DNA of 64,000 nucleotides from Spongilla lacustris. Lineage: Eukaryota > Porifera > Demospongiae > Spongillida > Spongillidae. The stretch spans positions 11,015,071 to 11,079,070 of the forward strand of contig OX442415.1 of assembly GCA_949361645.1 (NCBI GenBank), read 5' to 3'. The notes below the pieces were generated by a model. The model saw only the letters and a program-made list of their open reading frames with translations. It was not told the origin of the DNA and ran no database searches. Made by a program: the position numbers and the translations under genes. This document shows, piece after piece, positions 12,290 through 25,330 of the stretch; the first letter of the stretch is position 1; the number at the start of each line of letters is the position of its first letter.

Positions 12290-15200
12290 CACATCTGTAC
12301 CAGTGTACCAGTGTACCAGTGTCACTATTTACACCGTGCACAGAGTCTGTTGTGGTGACATGTACCCAGTGTACCAGTGTCGCTATTTACACCGTGCACA
12401 GAGTCTGTTGTGGTGACATGTACATGTACCCAGTGTACCAGTGTCACTATTTACACTGTGCACAGAGTCTGTTGTGGTGACATGTACATGTACCCAGTGT
12501 ACCAGTGTCGCTATTTACACCGTGCACAGAGTCTGTTGTGGTGACATGTACATGTACCCAGTGTACCAGTGTCACTATTTACACTGTGCACAGAGTCTGT
12601 TGTGGTGACATGTACATGTACCCAGTGTACCAGTGTCACTATTTACACCGTGCACAGAGTCTGTTGTAGTGACATGTACCCAGTGTACCAGTGTACCAGT
12701 GTCACTATTTACACTGTGCACAGAGTCTGTTGTGGTGACATGTACATGTACCCAGTGTACCAGTGTCACTATTTACACCGTGCACAGAGTCTGTTGTAGT
12801 GACATGTACCCAGTGTACCAGTGTACCAGTGTCACTATTTACACTGTGCACAGAGTCTGTTGTGGTGACATGTACATGTACCCAGTGTACCAGTGTCACT
12901 ATTTACACCGTGCACAGAGTCTGTTGTAGTGACATGTACCCAGTGTACCAGTGTCGCTATTTACACCGTGCACAGAGTCTGTTGTGGTGACATGTACATG
13001 TACCCAGTGTACCAGTGTCACTATTTACACTGTGCACAGAGTCTGTTGTGGTGACATGTACATGTACCCAGTGTACCAGTGTCACTATTTACACCGTGCA
13101 CAGAGTCTGTTGTAGTGACATGTACCCAGTGTACCAGTGTACCAGTGTCACTATTTACACTGTGCACAGAGTCTGTTGTGGTGACATGTACATGTACCCA
13201 GTGTACCAGTGTCACTATTTACACCGTGCACAGAGTCTGTTGTAGTGACATGTACCCAGTGTACCAGTGTACCAGTGTCACTATTTACACTGTGCACAGA
13301 GTCTGTTGTGGTGACATGTACATGTACCCAGTGTACCAGTGTCACTATTTACACCGTGCACAGAGTCTGTTGTAGTGACATGTACCCAGTGTACCAGTGT
13401 ACCAGTGTCACTATTTACACTGTGCACAGAGTCTGTTGTGGTGACATGTACATGTACCCAGTGTACCAGTGTCACTATTTACACCGTGCACAGAGTCTGT
13501 TGTGGTGACATGTACCTGTGTACCAGTGTCACTATTTACACTGTGCACAGAGTCTGTTGTGGTGACATGTACCCAGTGTACCTGTGTACTAGTGTCACTA
13601 TTTACACTGTGCACAGAGTCTGTTGTGGTGACATGTACCAATGTACCAGTGTCACTATTTACACCGTGCATAGGGTCTGTTGTGGTGACATGTACCCAGT
13701 GTACCAGTGTACCAGTGTCACTATTCACACCGTGCACAGAGTCTGTTGTGGTGACATGTACCCAGTGTACCAGTGTCACTATTTACACCGTGCATAGAGT
13801 GTGTTGTGGTGTCATGTACCCAGTGTACCAGTGTCACTATTTACACTGGTCACAGAGTCTGTTGTGGTGACATGTACCCAGTGTACCAGTGTCACTATTT
13901 ACACCGTGCCCAGAGTCTGTTGTGGTGACATGTACCCAGTGTACCAGTGTCACTATTTACACCGTGCACAGAGTCTGTTGTGGTGACATGTACCCAGTGT
14001 ACCAGTGTCACTATTTACACCGTGCATAGAGTCTGTTGTGGTGTCATGTACCCAGTGTACCAGTGTCACTATTTACACTGGTCACAGAGTCTGTTGTGGT
14101 GACATGTACCCAGTGTACCAGTGTCACTATTTACACCGTGCACAGAGTCTGTTGTGGTGACATGTACCCAGTGTACCAGTGTACCAGTGTCACTATTCAC
14201 ACCGTGCACAGAGTCTGTTGTGGTGACATGTACCCAGTGTACCAGTGTCACTATTTACACCGTGCATAGAGTGTGTTGTGGTGTCATGTACCCAGTGTAC
14301 CAGTGTCACTATTTACACTGGTCACAGAGTCTGTTGTGGTGACATGTACCCAGTGTACCAGTGTCACTATTTACACCGTGCCCAGAGTCTGTTGTGGTGA
14401 CATGTACCCAGTGTACCAGTGTCACTATTTACACCGTGCACAGAGTCTGTTGTGGTGACATGTACCCAGTGTACCAGTGTCACTATTTACACCGTGCATA
14501 GAGTCTGTTGTGGTGTCATGTACCCAGTGTACCAGTGTCACTATTTACACTGGTCACAGAGTCTGTTGTGGTGACATGTACCCAGTGTACCAGTGTCACT
14601 ATTTACACCGTGCACAGAGTCTGTTGTGGTGATATGTACCCAGTGTACCTGTGTACTAGTGTCACTATTTACACCGTGCATAGAGTCTGTTGTGGTGATA
14701 TGTACCAGTGTACCAGTGTCACTATTTACACTGTGCACAGAGTCTGTTGTGGTGACATGTACCCAGTGTACCAGTGTCACTATTTACACTGTGCACAGAG
14801 TCTGTTGTGGTGACATGTACCCAGTGTACCAGTGTACCAGTGTCACTATTTACACTGTGCACAGAGTCTGTTGTGGTGACATGTACCCAGTGTACCAGTG
14901 TACCAGTGTCACTATTTACACTGTGCACAGAGTCTGTTGTGGTGACATGTACCCAGTGTACCAGTGTACTAGTGTCACTATTTACACCGTGCACAGAGTC
15001 TGTTGTGGTGACATGTACCCAGTGTACCAGTGTACTAGTTACACTATTTACACCGTGCACAGAGTCTGTTGTGGTGACATGTACCCAGTGTACCAGTGTA
15101 CTAGTGTCACTATTTACACTGTGCACAGAGTCTGTTGTGGTGACATGTACCCAGTGTACCAGTGTACTAGTGTCACTATTTACACCGTGCACAGAGTCTG

Positions 15201-17090
15201 TTGTGGTGACATGTACCCAGTGTACCAGTGTCACTATTTACACCGTGCATAGAGTCTGTTGTGGTGACATTTACCCAGTGTACCAGTGTACCAGTGTCAC
15301 TATTTACACCGTGCACAGAGTCTGTTGTGGTGACATGTACCCAGTGTACCAGTGTACCAGTGTCACTATTTACACCGTGCACAGAGTCTGTTGTGGTGAC
15401 ATGTACCCAGTGTACCAGTGTCACTATTTACACCGTGNNNNNNNNNNNNNNNNNNNNNNNNNNNNNNNNNNNNNNNNNNNNNNNNNNNNNNNNNNNNNNN
15501 NNNNNNNNNNNNNNNNNNNNNNNNNNNNNNNNNNNNNNNNNNNNNNNNNNNNNNNNNNNNNNNNNNNNNNNNNNNNNNNNNNNNNNNNNNNNNNNNNNNN
15601 NNNNNNNNNNNNNNNNNNNNNNNNNNNNNNNNNNNNNCAGTGTCACTATTCACACCGTGCACAGAGTCTGTTGTGGTGACATGTACCCAGTGTACCAGTG
15701 TCACTATTTACACCGTGCACAGAGTCTGTTGTGGTGACATGTACCCAGTGTACCAGTGTCACTATTCACACCGTGCACAGAGTCTGTTGTGGTGACATGT
15801 ACCCAGTGTACCAGTGTATCTGTTGTGGTGACATGTACCCAGTGTACCAGTGTCACTATTCACACCGTGCACAGAGTCTGTTGTGGTGACATGTACCGAG
15901 TGTACCAGTGTCACTATTTACACCGTGCACAGAGTCTGTTGTGGTGACATGTACCCAGTGTACCAGTGTCGCTATTTACACCGTGCATAGAGTCTGTTGT
16001 GGTGTCATGTACCCAGTGTACCAGTGTCACTATTTACACTGGTCACAGAGTCTGTTGTGGTGACATGTACCCAGTGTACCAGTGTCACTATTCACACCGT
16101 GCACAGAGTCTGTTGTGGTGACATGTACCCAGTGTACCAGTGTCACTATTCACACCGTGCACAGAGTCTGTTGTGGTGACATGTACCCAGTGTACCAGTG
16201 TCACTATTTACACCGTGCACAGAGTCTGTTGTGGTGACATGTACCCTGTGTACCAGTGTCACTATTTACACTGTGCACAGAGTCTGTTGTGGTGACATGT
16301 ACCCAGTGTACCAGTGTACCAGTGTCACTATTCACACCGTGCACAGAGTCTGTTGTGGTGACATGTTCCCAGTGTACTAGTGTACCAGTGTCACTATTTA
16401 CACCGTGCACAGAGTCTGTTGTGGTGACATGTACCCAGTGTACCAGTGTCACTATTCACACCGTGCACAGAGTCTGTTGTGGTGACATGTACCCAGTGTA
16501 CCAGTGTCACTATTTACACCGTGCACAGAGTCTGTTGTGGTGACATGTACCCTGTGTACCAGTGTCACTATTCACACCGTGCACCGAGTCTGTTGTGGTG
16601 ACATGTACCCAGTGTACCAGTGTCACTATTTACACCGTGCACAGAGTCTGTTGTGGTGACATGTACCCTGTGTACCAGTGTCACTATTTACACTGTGCAC
16701 AGAGTCTGTTGTGGTGACATGTACCCAGTGTACCAGTGTACCAGTGTCACTATTCACACCGTGCACAGAGTCTGTTGTGGTGACATGTACCCAGTGTACC
16801 AGTGTCACTATTTACACCGTGCACAGAGTCTGTTGTGGTGACATGTACCCAGTGTACCAGTGTCACTATTCACACCGTGCACAGAGTCTGTTGTGGTGAC
16901 ATGTACCCAGTGTACCAGTGTCACTATTCACACCGTGCACAGAGTCTGTTGTGGTGACATGTACCCAGTGTACCAGTGTCACTATTTACACCGTGCACAG
17001 AGTCTGTTGTGGTGACATGTACCCTGTGTACCAGTGTCACTATTCACACCGTGCACAGAGTCTGTTGTGGTGACATGTACCCAGTGTACA
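12290..17090 (+). repeat. ~58-bp satellite array with higher-order structure
   Basis: Unit of 58 bp containing CAGTGTCACTATTTACACCG, TGCACAGAGTCTGTTGTGG and TGACATGTACC. Variants gain 12 bp (an extra CAGTGTACCAGTG step) or 6 bp (an extra CATGTA). Exact higher-order repeats are visible: a 130-bp dimer between 12.6 and 13.5 kb, a 446-bp block repeated (12575 to 13021), a 472-bp block (13801 to 14273) and a 422-bp block (16198 to 16620). Because 58 is not a multiple of three the array gives open frames in all phases, which are not genes. It contains the assembly gap at 15438-15637. Confidence 0.96.
15438..15637. other. Assembly gap (200 N)
   Basis: Exactly 200 Ns inside the satellite, a conventional placeholder size. 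The true array length, and so the true length of the left arm, is unknown. Confidence 0.99.
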
Positions 17091-17968
17091 AGTGTACATG
17101 TGCATGTACCTGTGTCACTAGTTTGAAGTGACGACATGTTACATGTACCACAACAGACTTAGTGCACAGTGTGAACAGTAACACTGGTATATGTCACTCC
17201 AGTCCTCCCTCTTGTCCACTCCACTCCTCTGTCAGTGTCACCATTACATGTATTATTATCTGCTGGTTAAAGTTGTTCTTCATTTGTACTTGTACATGTG
17301 TATTCATCTGCAAATGAACTTAAAAGGTTCTTTTAAGAACTTCCACATGTGTGTGGAATTTACATGTACTATTACAAATGATGTCACCTTTGTTCTGCAC
17401 TACCTTGGTTCAGTTGGTTGACGACAATTGATTTGTCCATGCTACATGTACATATATGTCTCATAATGGTGCAGAGGTATAAGGTTTTGTTTTCTATCCT
17501 CCCATGTGTTTAACATGGCCTAAGAGTAATAAGGATTCCTTGGTTCACATTTGTTTACTTTGATAAGCTAATTAAGCACTGCATATCTTGATGAGCTACA
17601 CCCAGTCACTTACCCTGTGGTTGTATTGCACCAGCATCAAAGGAGTTTACATTTTCCTTAGGTTGTTTTTGTTGCATGAAATTCATTTTTACTACTCATG
17701 GCTAGACTATTGTTGAACGCATATTTAAAGAGGGATAGTACAATGTACATGTGTGTAGATAGAATGTATCTGATGCTCAATGTAATGATCTAAGGTAGTA
17801 GGTAAGGCTGCAATGACTTTAGCTAATGTAACTTAGTGTTTTTGTGATTTTTTTGTATTACATGTACAGTCATTTCAAGAGTACTGTCTTCACTATGCAT
17901 CCATCTTCACTGTATATATGTATATCTGAAGATCATTACTTTAAATCTGAATGGTTTATTATAATAAT

Positions 17969-18544
17969 TCACTTTGGTGCCATAATCCGTTCACATTCCT
18001 GTGTGTCAGGGAAACTTATGTCCCAAATGCGAGGGTCACTGTCTGGTGGTAGATGAAGATGTTTATGCCTGCACGTGCTTCTTATATGTTCCCTTGTATC
18101 CTTATGGATACCACCAACTCCACATGCAAACCACTGCATGGAATAAGTGTATACAATGTACATGTAACTCAAGAAATGCACCTTACTTTGTAGTCATGTG
18201 TACCACCTTTCGGTTTTCATCTTTTAATATGACCTCGTCTTCCAGATCCATCTCCTCCACTTTGGTCACCTCTGGGTCACATTCGTCATCACTGTCTGTG
18301 ACGAGCTCTTCTGGCGATCTGGCCTGCGTGGGACACTCACTATAGGAATACTGTACATAATGGTACAAAACTATATCAGTGACCTTTGGATGTACATGTA
18401 CATGTAAAGGTGTTGATTCCAGTACAGTTGTCTTAGTGACCAACATGCAGGATATCATGTGTATGCCAATTAAATGCTGTTTTTGTTACTTACCGACAAA
18501 ACAGCTGTTGCTTCCTTAGGCTTTGCACCGTGTATTGTTTCCAT
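17969..18544 (-). CDS. Small spliced acidic protein with Cys/His C-terminus
   Basis: I read three minus-strand exons. Exon 1 (18544-18494) begins at an ATG in a good context (AAAACATGG), encodes 17 residues (METIHGAKPKEATAVLS) and ends at a strong GTAAGT donor; a TTTTGTTTCTTGCATAG acceptor lies just upstream, so a 5'-UTR exon is likely. Exon 2 (18323-18207) follows a CCCACGCAG acceptor, is in phase and very acidic (PEELVTDSDDECDPEVTKVE). Exon 3 (18133-17969) follows TTCCATGCAG and encodes WFACGVGGIHKDTREHIRST then CRHKH, ending at TGA. The exon 2 donor is the weak point: GTGGTA keeps the frame, while a better GTAAGG 20 bp on would not. No family is recognised; the C..H..C..H..H spacing hints at metal binding. 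About 110 residues. Confidence 0.45.
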
Positions 18545-19491
18545 GTTTTGCCTATGCAAGAAACAAAATCCTATACATTTATTAAATATTAGTAAACTAA
18601 ACTGAGCAATAATTGGGCTATTTTATCCTCCAGCTCTCCGTTTCTGCTCTTCTCTTTGAGTAGATCTTTCTTGAGGGCTAACGTTCCGATTGATGATCCA
18701 AGAATACATGGGCATACACAATGTAAATCAACTTACTCTCGTTTTCATGTTCTGCCTGCTCAATTGCTATCAAAGGTGCAGTTTAACTTCATTTAGTGTA
18801 GCGAACACACACATAACGGACACAGCTAGCTAGCGCGCTTTAGAAATTAGTTCTTACGTCGGCGATAATTTCCGGATGCTCATAGGCCTATATAAATTCA
18901 GATTGCTGTCACTCTCTGCATGTAACTACCGTACATGTAATTGCCAGCCGGTAATACTTCAAATGGGAGCTTCGAATTCATCGTAAGACGTGCATGCAGT
19001 TTGTCTAAATTCAATTCGTATTAAACATGTACCTTTTATGTACATGTACATTTAGGAGTCAAACTCCTACCCCCTCTTCAAATGCAATGGAACGATCGAA
19101 TCAGAGCGATGCGACCGATCAAAGGTAATTTTGAAAAGTGTTTGATTTCCACACGCGTACGCTATTGCGATAGTAGAGCCAGGCATAGTTTTGCCCAGGC
19201 GTTGCGCTGTCATGCAGTTACAATAATGCCGGTATTCAGTTGCGATGCTGCAAAGAGTATATGTGCATCTTTTACTACTAGTCGGTCTCGAGCGCGACAA
19301 CGGCGTGGATGGGGAAGCCGCCGACGTCAAAGAGTAAGCGCACTTTCAATACCACGTACGCAATATAGAATGCATTGTTAATTTCGTGTTATTATCGACA
19401 GAGATTTAGGCGAAATCGGCGAACCGAGCACCCCTCCCAAGTTGAGCATGCAAACCAATAGCTTCATTATAATATAGGCTCTTTTCCTACT

Positions 19492-20130
19492 ATGATAACA
19501 GCATGTACAATGTACATGTACTTCCTCCCATGGCCCAGCCAGCGGTCCAAGCTCCTCTCTACCAGCGGTCCAAGCTACTCCCCAGCCTGTGGTCCAAGCT
19601 ATATGTACATGTACTACCCAGCCTGCAGTCCAAGCTACATGTACATGTACTACCCAGCCTGTAGTCCAAGCTACTACCCAGCCTGCAGTCCAAGCTACAT
19701 GTACATGTACTACCCAGCCTGCAGTCCAAGCTACATGTACATGTACTACCCAGCCTGCAGTCCAAGCTACATGTACATGTACTACCCAGCCTGCAGTCCA
19801 AGCTACATGTACATGTACTACCCAGCCTGTGGTCCAAGCTACTCCCTTGCCACTGGTCCAGGCTCCTCCCCTGCCGTCAAGCCTACCTCCTCCCCTGCCG
19901 TCAAGCCTACCTCCTCCCCTGCCGTCAGGCCTACCTCCTCCCCTGCCGTCAGGCCTACCTCCTCCCCTGCCGTCAAGCCTACCTCCTCCCCTGCCGTCAA
20001 GCCTACCTCCTCCCCTGCCGTCAAGCCTACCTCCTCCCCTGCTTGCAGGCCTACCTCTTCCCCTGCCGTCAGGCCTACCTCCTCCCCTGCCGTCAGGCCT
20101 ACATGTACCTTCTTTCCTACCACAAAGTAA
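19492..20130 (+). CDS. Proline-rich minisatellite ORF
   Basis: Contains two adjacent minisatellites whose units are multiples of three: a 36-bp unit (CTACATGTACATGTACTACC + CAGCCTGCAGTCCAAG; about 19605-19840) and a 24-bp unit (CCTACCTCCTCCCCTGCCGT + CAAG; about 19868-20110, roughly ten copies). The frame from 19492 reads YYPACSPSYMYM repeats then SSPAVKPT repeats. Other frames are also open because of the unit lengths, so coding is not proven. If coding, it would be a repetitive secreted or structural-type protein. Its place in the element centre matches no known transposase component. Confidence 0.3.
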   Translation: MITACTMYMYFLPWPSQRSKLLSTSGPSYSPACGPSYMYMYYPACSPSYMYMYYPACSPSYYPACSPSYMYMYYPACSPSYMYMYYPACSPSYMYMYYPACSPSYMYMYYPACGPSYSLATGPGSSPAVKPTSSPAVKPTSSPAVRPTSSPAVRPTSSPAVKPTSSPAVKPTSSPAVKPTSSPACRPTSSPAVRPTSSPAVRPTCTFFPTTK

Positions 20131-20133
20131 TAC

Positions 20134-20409
20134 ATGTACACAACATCCTCAATTTATGTTTCTAACGTGAATTTGTTGCCAGCAGGTAACTATCAGCCAC
20201 CACCATGGTGGACATATCCACCATGGTGGCTCTGTCAGCCCCAGAGTGCTCAGTCATGGAGATGCCAGACTGAATGGGAACAACCATGGAGTGAGCCTTT
20301 GACTCAGCCACAAAGGGGTGAGCAGCCAAGGAGAGGTTGGCGAAGGAGGAGGGGACCCAGAAGGTTGGATCAGCTCCAGAACATTGAAGACACACCCTTA
20401 AATACATAG
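20134..20409 (+). CDS. Pro/Gln/Trp/Arg-rich ORF in element centre
   Basis: The open frame reads NYQPPPWWTYPPWWLCQP, then WRCQTEWEQPWSEPLTQPQR and an arginine cluster GWRRRRGPRR, ending at TAG. A TTGTTGCCAGCAG acceptor-like site precedes the YQPPP segment, so it may be a 3' exon of the preceding repeat ORF. Nucleotide words CTATCAGCCA, CAGTCATGG and ACCATGGA are shared with the 6.3-kb ORF of the neighbouring element, in the same order. The function is unknown. Confidence 0.35.
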   Translation: MYTTSSIYVSNVNLLPAGNYQPPPWWTYPPWWLCQPQSAQSWRCQTEWEQPWSEPLTQPQRGEQPRRGWRRRRGPRRLDQLQNIEDTPLNT

Positions 20410-20936
20410 CAGTGACAAAAACATCTGCACATCTACATGTACTATTGATCCAGCCATTTCATATCTTATTGCTATAATATCACCCAGCAATAGCAATTTT
20501 GACAATTCTTTTCCATGGAGGATAAGTACATGTACACATAAGCTGGGAAAATTCATCAGAGTCACTTTTAAACATCCAACAATGTATGTACATGGTCCAA
20601 TATTATAGTATTCATAGAACTTAGGTTTCTCTACATCTATCCACAACAACCTCCCCCTATTGTTATCATCCAAAATTCATACCATCTCATGCATTTAAAA
20701 AAAACAACAATGCATGTCCTACATGTAGGTAATCCTAAGCATCCTATACACTTTTATACAGTGGTCTACAAACACATTACCCAAATCCATTTACATGTAT
20801 ACATTCTGTTCATTTGTAGTGCAGAATAAAGGTGACATCATTTGTAATTGTAAAATGCCACACAACTATGTGGCGAGTTCTTAGAAGAACCTTTTTTACA
20901 GAATCAACATGTACATGTATACCATAAAACAAAAAC

Positions 20937-23900
20937 ACCAGACTCTGTGCACGGTGTAAATAGTGACACTGGTACACTGGGTACATGTCACCACAACAGA
21001 CTCTATGCACGGTGTAAATAGTGACACTGGTACACTGGGTACATGTCACCACAACAGACTCTGTGCACGGTGTAAATAGTGACACTGGTACACTGGGTAC
21101 ATGTCACCACAACAGACTCTATGCACGGTGTAAATAGTGACACTGGTACACTGGGTACATGTCACCACAACAGACTCTGTGCACGGTGTAAATAGTGACA
21201 CTGGTACACTGGGTACATGTCACCACAACAGACTCTGTGCACGGTGTAAATAGTGACACTGGTACACTGGGTACATGTCACCACAACAGACTCTGTGCAC
21301 GGTGTAAATAGTGACACTGGTACACTGGGTACATGTCACCACAACAGACTCTGTGCACGGTGTAAATAGTGACACTGGTACACTGGGTACATGTCACCAC
21401 AACAGACTCTGTGCACGGTGTAAATAGTGACACTGGTACACTGGGTACATGTCACCACAACAGACTCTGTGCACGGTGTAAATAGTGACACTGGTACACT
21501 GGGTACATGTCACCACAACAGACTCTGTGCACGGTGTAAATAGTGACACTGGTACGCTGGGTACATGTCACCACAACAGACTCTGTGCACGGTGTAAATA
21601 GTGACACTGGTACACTGGGTACATGTCACCACAACAGACTCTGTGCACGGTGTAAATAGTGACACTGGTACGCTGGGTACATGTCACCACAACAGACTCT
21701 GTGCACGGTGTAAATAGTGACACTGGTACACTGGGTACATGTCACCACAACAGACTCTGTGCACGGTGTAAATAGTGACACTGGTACACTACATGGGTAC
21801 ATGTCACCACAACAGACTCTGTGCACGGTGTAAATAGTGAAACTGGTACACTGGGTACATGTCACCACAACAGACTGTGCACGGTGTAAATAGTGACACT
21901 GGTACACTGGGTACATGTCACCACAACAGACTCTGTGCACGGTGTAAATAGTGACACTGGTACACTGGGTACATGTCACCACAACAGACTCTGTGCATGG
22001 TGTAAATAGTGACACTGGTACACTGGGTACATGTCACCACAACAGACTCTGTGCACGGTGTAAATAGTGACACTGGTACACTGGGTACATGTCACCACAA
22101 CAGACTCTGTGCATGGTGTAAATAGTGACACTGGTACACTGGGTACATGTCACCACAACAGACTCTGTGCACGGTGTAAATAGTGACACTGGTACACTGG
22201 GTATATGTCACCACAACAGACTCTGTGCACGGTGTAAATAGTGACACTGGTACACTGGTACACTGAGTACATGTCACCACAACAGACTGTGTGCACGGTG
22301 TAAACAGTGACACTGGTACACTGGGTACATGTCACCACAACAGACTCTGTGCACGGTGTAAATAGTGACACTGGTACACTGGGTACATGTCACCACAACA
22401 GACTCTGTGCACGGTGTAAATAGTGACACTTGTACACTGGGTATATATCACCACAACAGACTCTGTGCACGGTGTAAATAGTGACACTAGTACACTGGGT
22501 ACATGAACATGTCACCACAACAGACTCTGTGCACAGTGTAAATAGTGACACTGGTACACTGGGTACATGTCACCACAACAGACTCTGTGCACGGTGTAAA
22601 TAGTGACACTGGTACACTGGGTACATGTACATGTACATGTCACCACAACAGACCCTGTGCACAGTGTAAATAGTGACACTGGTACACTGGGTACATGTCA
22701 CCACAACAGACTCTGTGCACGGTGTAAATAGTGACACTGGTACACTGGGTATATGTCACCACAACAGACTCTGTGCACGGTGTAAATAGTGAAACTGGTA
22801 CACTGGTACACTGGGTACATGTCACCACAACAGACTGTGTGCACGGTGTAAATAGTGACACTGGTACACTGGGTACATGTCACCACAACAGACTCTGTGC
22901 ACAGTGTAAATAGTGACACAGGTGCACTGGGTACATGTCACCACAACAGACTCTGTGCACGGTGTAAATAGTGACACAGGTACACTGGGTACATGTCACC
23001 ACAACAGACTCTGTGCACGGTGTAAATAGTGACACTGGTACACTGGGTACATGTCAGCACAACAGACTCTGTGCACGGTGTAAATAGTGACACTTGTACA
23101 CTGGGTATATATCACCACAACAGACTCTGTGCACGGTGTAAATAGTGACACTAGTACACTGGGTACATGAACATGTCACCACAACAGACTCTGTGCACAG
23201 TGTAAATAGTGACACTGGTACACTGGGTACATGTCACCACAACAGACTCTGTGCACGGTGTAAATAGTGACACTGGTACACTGGGTACATGTACATGTAC
23301 ATGTCACCACAACAGACTCTGTGCACGGTGTAAATAGTGACACTGGTACACTGGGTACATGTCACCACAACAGACTCTGTGCACGATGTAAATAGTGACA
23401 CTGGTACACTGGGTACATGTCACCACAACAGACTCTGTGCACGGTGTAAATAGTGACACTGGTACACTGGGTACATGTCACCACAACAGACTCTATGCAC
23501 GGTGTAAATAGTGACACTGGTACACTGGGTACATGTCACCACAACAGAATCTGTGACCAGTGTAAATAGTGACACTGGTACACTGGGTACATGTCACCAC
23601 AACAGACTGTGCACGGTGTAAATAGTGACACTGGTACACTGGGTACATGTCACCACAACAGACTCTGTGCACGGTGTAAATAGTGACACTGGTACACTGG
23701 GTACATGTCACCACAACAGACTCTATGCACGGTGTAAATAGTGACACTGGTACACTGGGTACATGTCACCACAACAGACTCTGTGACCAGTGTAAATAGT
23801 GACACTGGTACACTGGGTACATGTCACCACAACAGACTGTGCACGGTGTAAATAGTGACACTGGTACACTGGGTACATGTCACCACAACAGACTCTGTGC

Positions 23901-25205
23901 ATGGTGTAAATAGTGACACTGGTACACTGGGTACATGTCACCACAACAGACTCTGTGCACGGTGTAAATAGTGACACTGGTACACTGGTACACTGGGTAC
24001 ATGTCACCACAACAGACTCTGTGCACAGTGTAAATAGTGACACTGGTACACTGGTACACTGGGTACATGTCACCACAACAGACTCTATGCACGGTGTAAA
24101 TAGTGACACTGGTACACTGGTACACTAGGTACATGTCACCACAACAGACTCTGTGCACGGTGTAAATAGTGACACTGGTACACTGGGTACATGTCACCAC
24201 AACAGACTCTGTGCACGATGTAAATAGTGACACTGGTACACTGGTACACTCGGTACATGTCACCACAACAGACTCTGTGCACAGTGTAAATAGTGACACT
24301 GGTACACTGGTACACTAGGTACATGTCACCACAACAGACTCTGTGCACGGTGTAAATAGTGACACTGGTACACTGGGTACATGTACATGTACATGTCACC
24401 ACAACAGACTCTGTGCATGGTGTAAATAGTGACACTGGTACACTGGGTACATGTCACCACAACAGACTCTGTGCACGGTGTAAATAGTGACACTGGTACA
24501 CTGGGTACATGTCACCACAACAGACTGTGTGCAGGGTGTAAATAGTGACACTGGTACACTTTTACACTGGGTACATGTCACCACAACAGACTCTGTGCAC
24601 GGTGTAAATAGTGACACTGGTACACTGGGTACATGTCACCACAACAGACTCTATGCACGGTGTAAATAGTGACACTGGTACACTGGGTACATGTCACCAC
24701 AACAGATTCTGTGCACGGTGTAAATAGTGACACTGGTACACTGGGTACATGTCACCACAACAGACTGTGTGCAGGATGTAAATAGTGACACTGGTACACT
24801 TTTACACTGGGTACATGTCACCACAACAGACTCTGTGCACGGTGTAAATAGTGACACTGGTACACTGGGTACATGTCACCACAACAGACTCTGTGCACGG
24901 TGTAAATAGTGACACTGGTACACTGCAGCGTACATGTCACCACAACAGACTCTGTGCACAGTGTAAATAGTGACACTGGTACACTGGGTACATGTCACCA
25001 CAACAGACTCTGTGCACGGTGTAAATAGTGACACTGGTACACTGCAGCGTACATGTCACCACAACAGACTCTATGCACGGTGTAAATAGTGACACTGGTA
25101 CACTGGGTACATGTCACCACAACAGACTCTGTGCACAGTGTAAATAGTGACACTGGTACACTGGGACTCTGTGCACGGTGTAAATAGTGACACTGGTACA
25201 CTGGT
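20937..25205 (-). repeat. ~58-bp satellite array, inverted copy
   Basis: The same 58-bp satellite as at 12290-17090 but in reverse orientation (GTGCACGGTGTAAATAGTGA, CACTGGTACACTGGGTACAT, GTCACCACAACAGACTCT). A 548-bp higher-order block is repeated (22092 to 22640), and a 240-bp block carrying a TTTTACACTGGG variant is repeated (24487 to 24727). The opening part (20940-21800) is nearly uniform, indicating recent homogenisation. It ends beside transposase copy C, as its mirror image ends beside copy B. Confidence 0.96.
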
Positions 25206-25330
25206 GTACATGTGTGTGGTGACACCAATTTTTGAACATGGTGATGATGTAACAGATATAGAAACACAGAGCACCTCACCATGTGTGATGAACATGGATC
25301 CAGGAGGAGGAGGTCCCTTTAGATTGCTAG

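Larger units (their letters stand above)
17403..20814. other. Unpaired centre of the foldback element
   Basis: This 3.4-kb stretch has no inverted partner. It holds a probable small spliced minus-strand gene (17969-18544), a minisatellite ORF (19492-20130) and a following Pro/Trp/Arg-rich ORF (20134-20409). On the minus strand near 18690-18590 there is also a short leucine-zipper-like reading (ALKKDLLKEKSRNGELEDKI) that I could not join to anything. The parts 17403-17960, 18780-19490 and 20410-20814 show nothing else that I recognise. Confidence 0.6.

Noticed and set aside
12222..17090. Many open frames such as MSLFTPCTESVVVTCTQC in the satellite
   Set aside because: The 58-bp unit shifts frame each copy, so open frames appear on both strands with the same few peptides. 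There is no start context, splice support or known domain.
19839..20141. Minus-strand GLTAGEEV repeat protein
   Set aside because: The 24-bp unit leaves all frames on both strands open, so an open frame has no evidential value. The plus-strand reading was kept only at low confidence.
12290..25205. CRISPR-like array
   Set aside because: The repeats are contiguous tandem units without unique spacers, in an animal genome.
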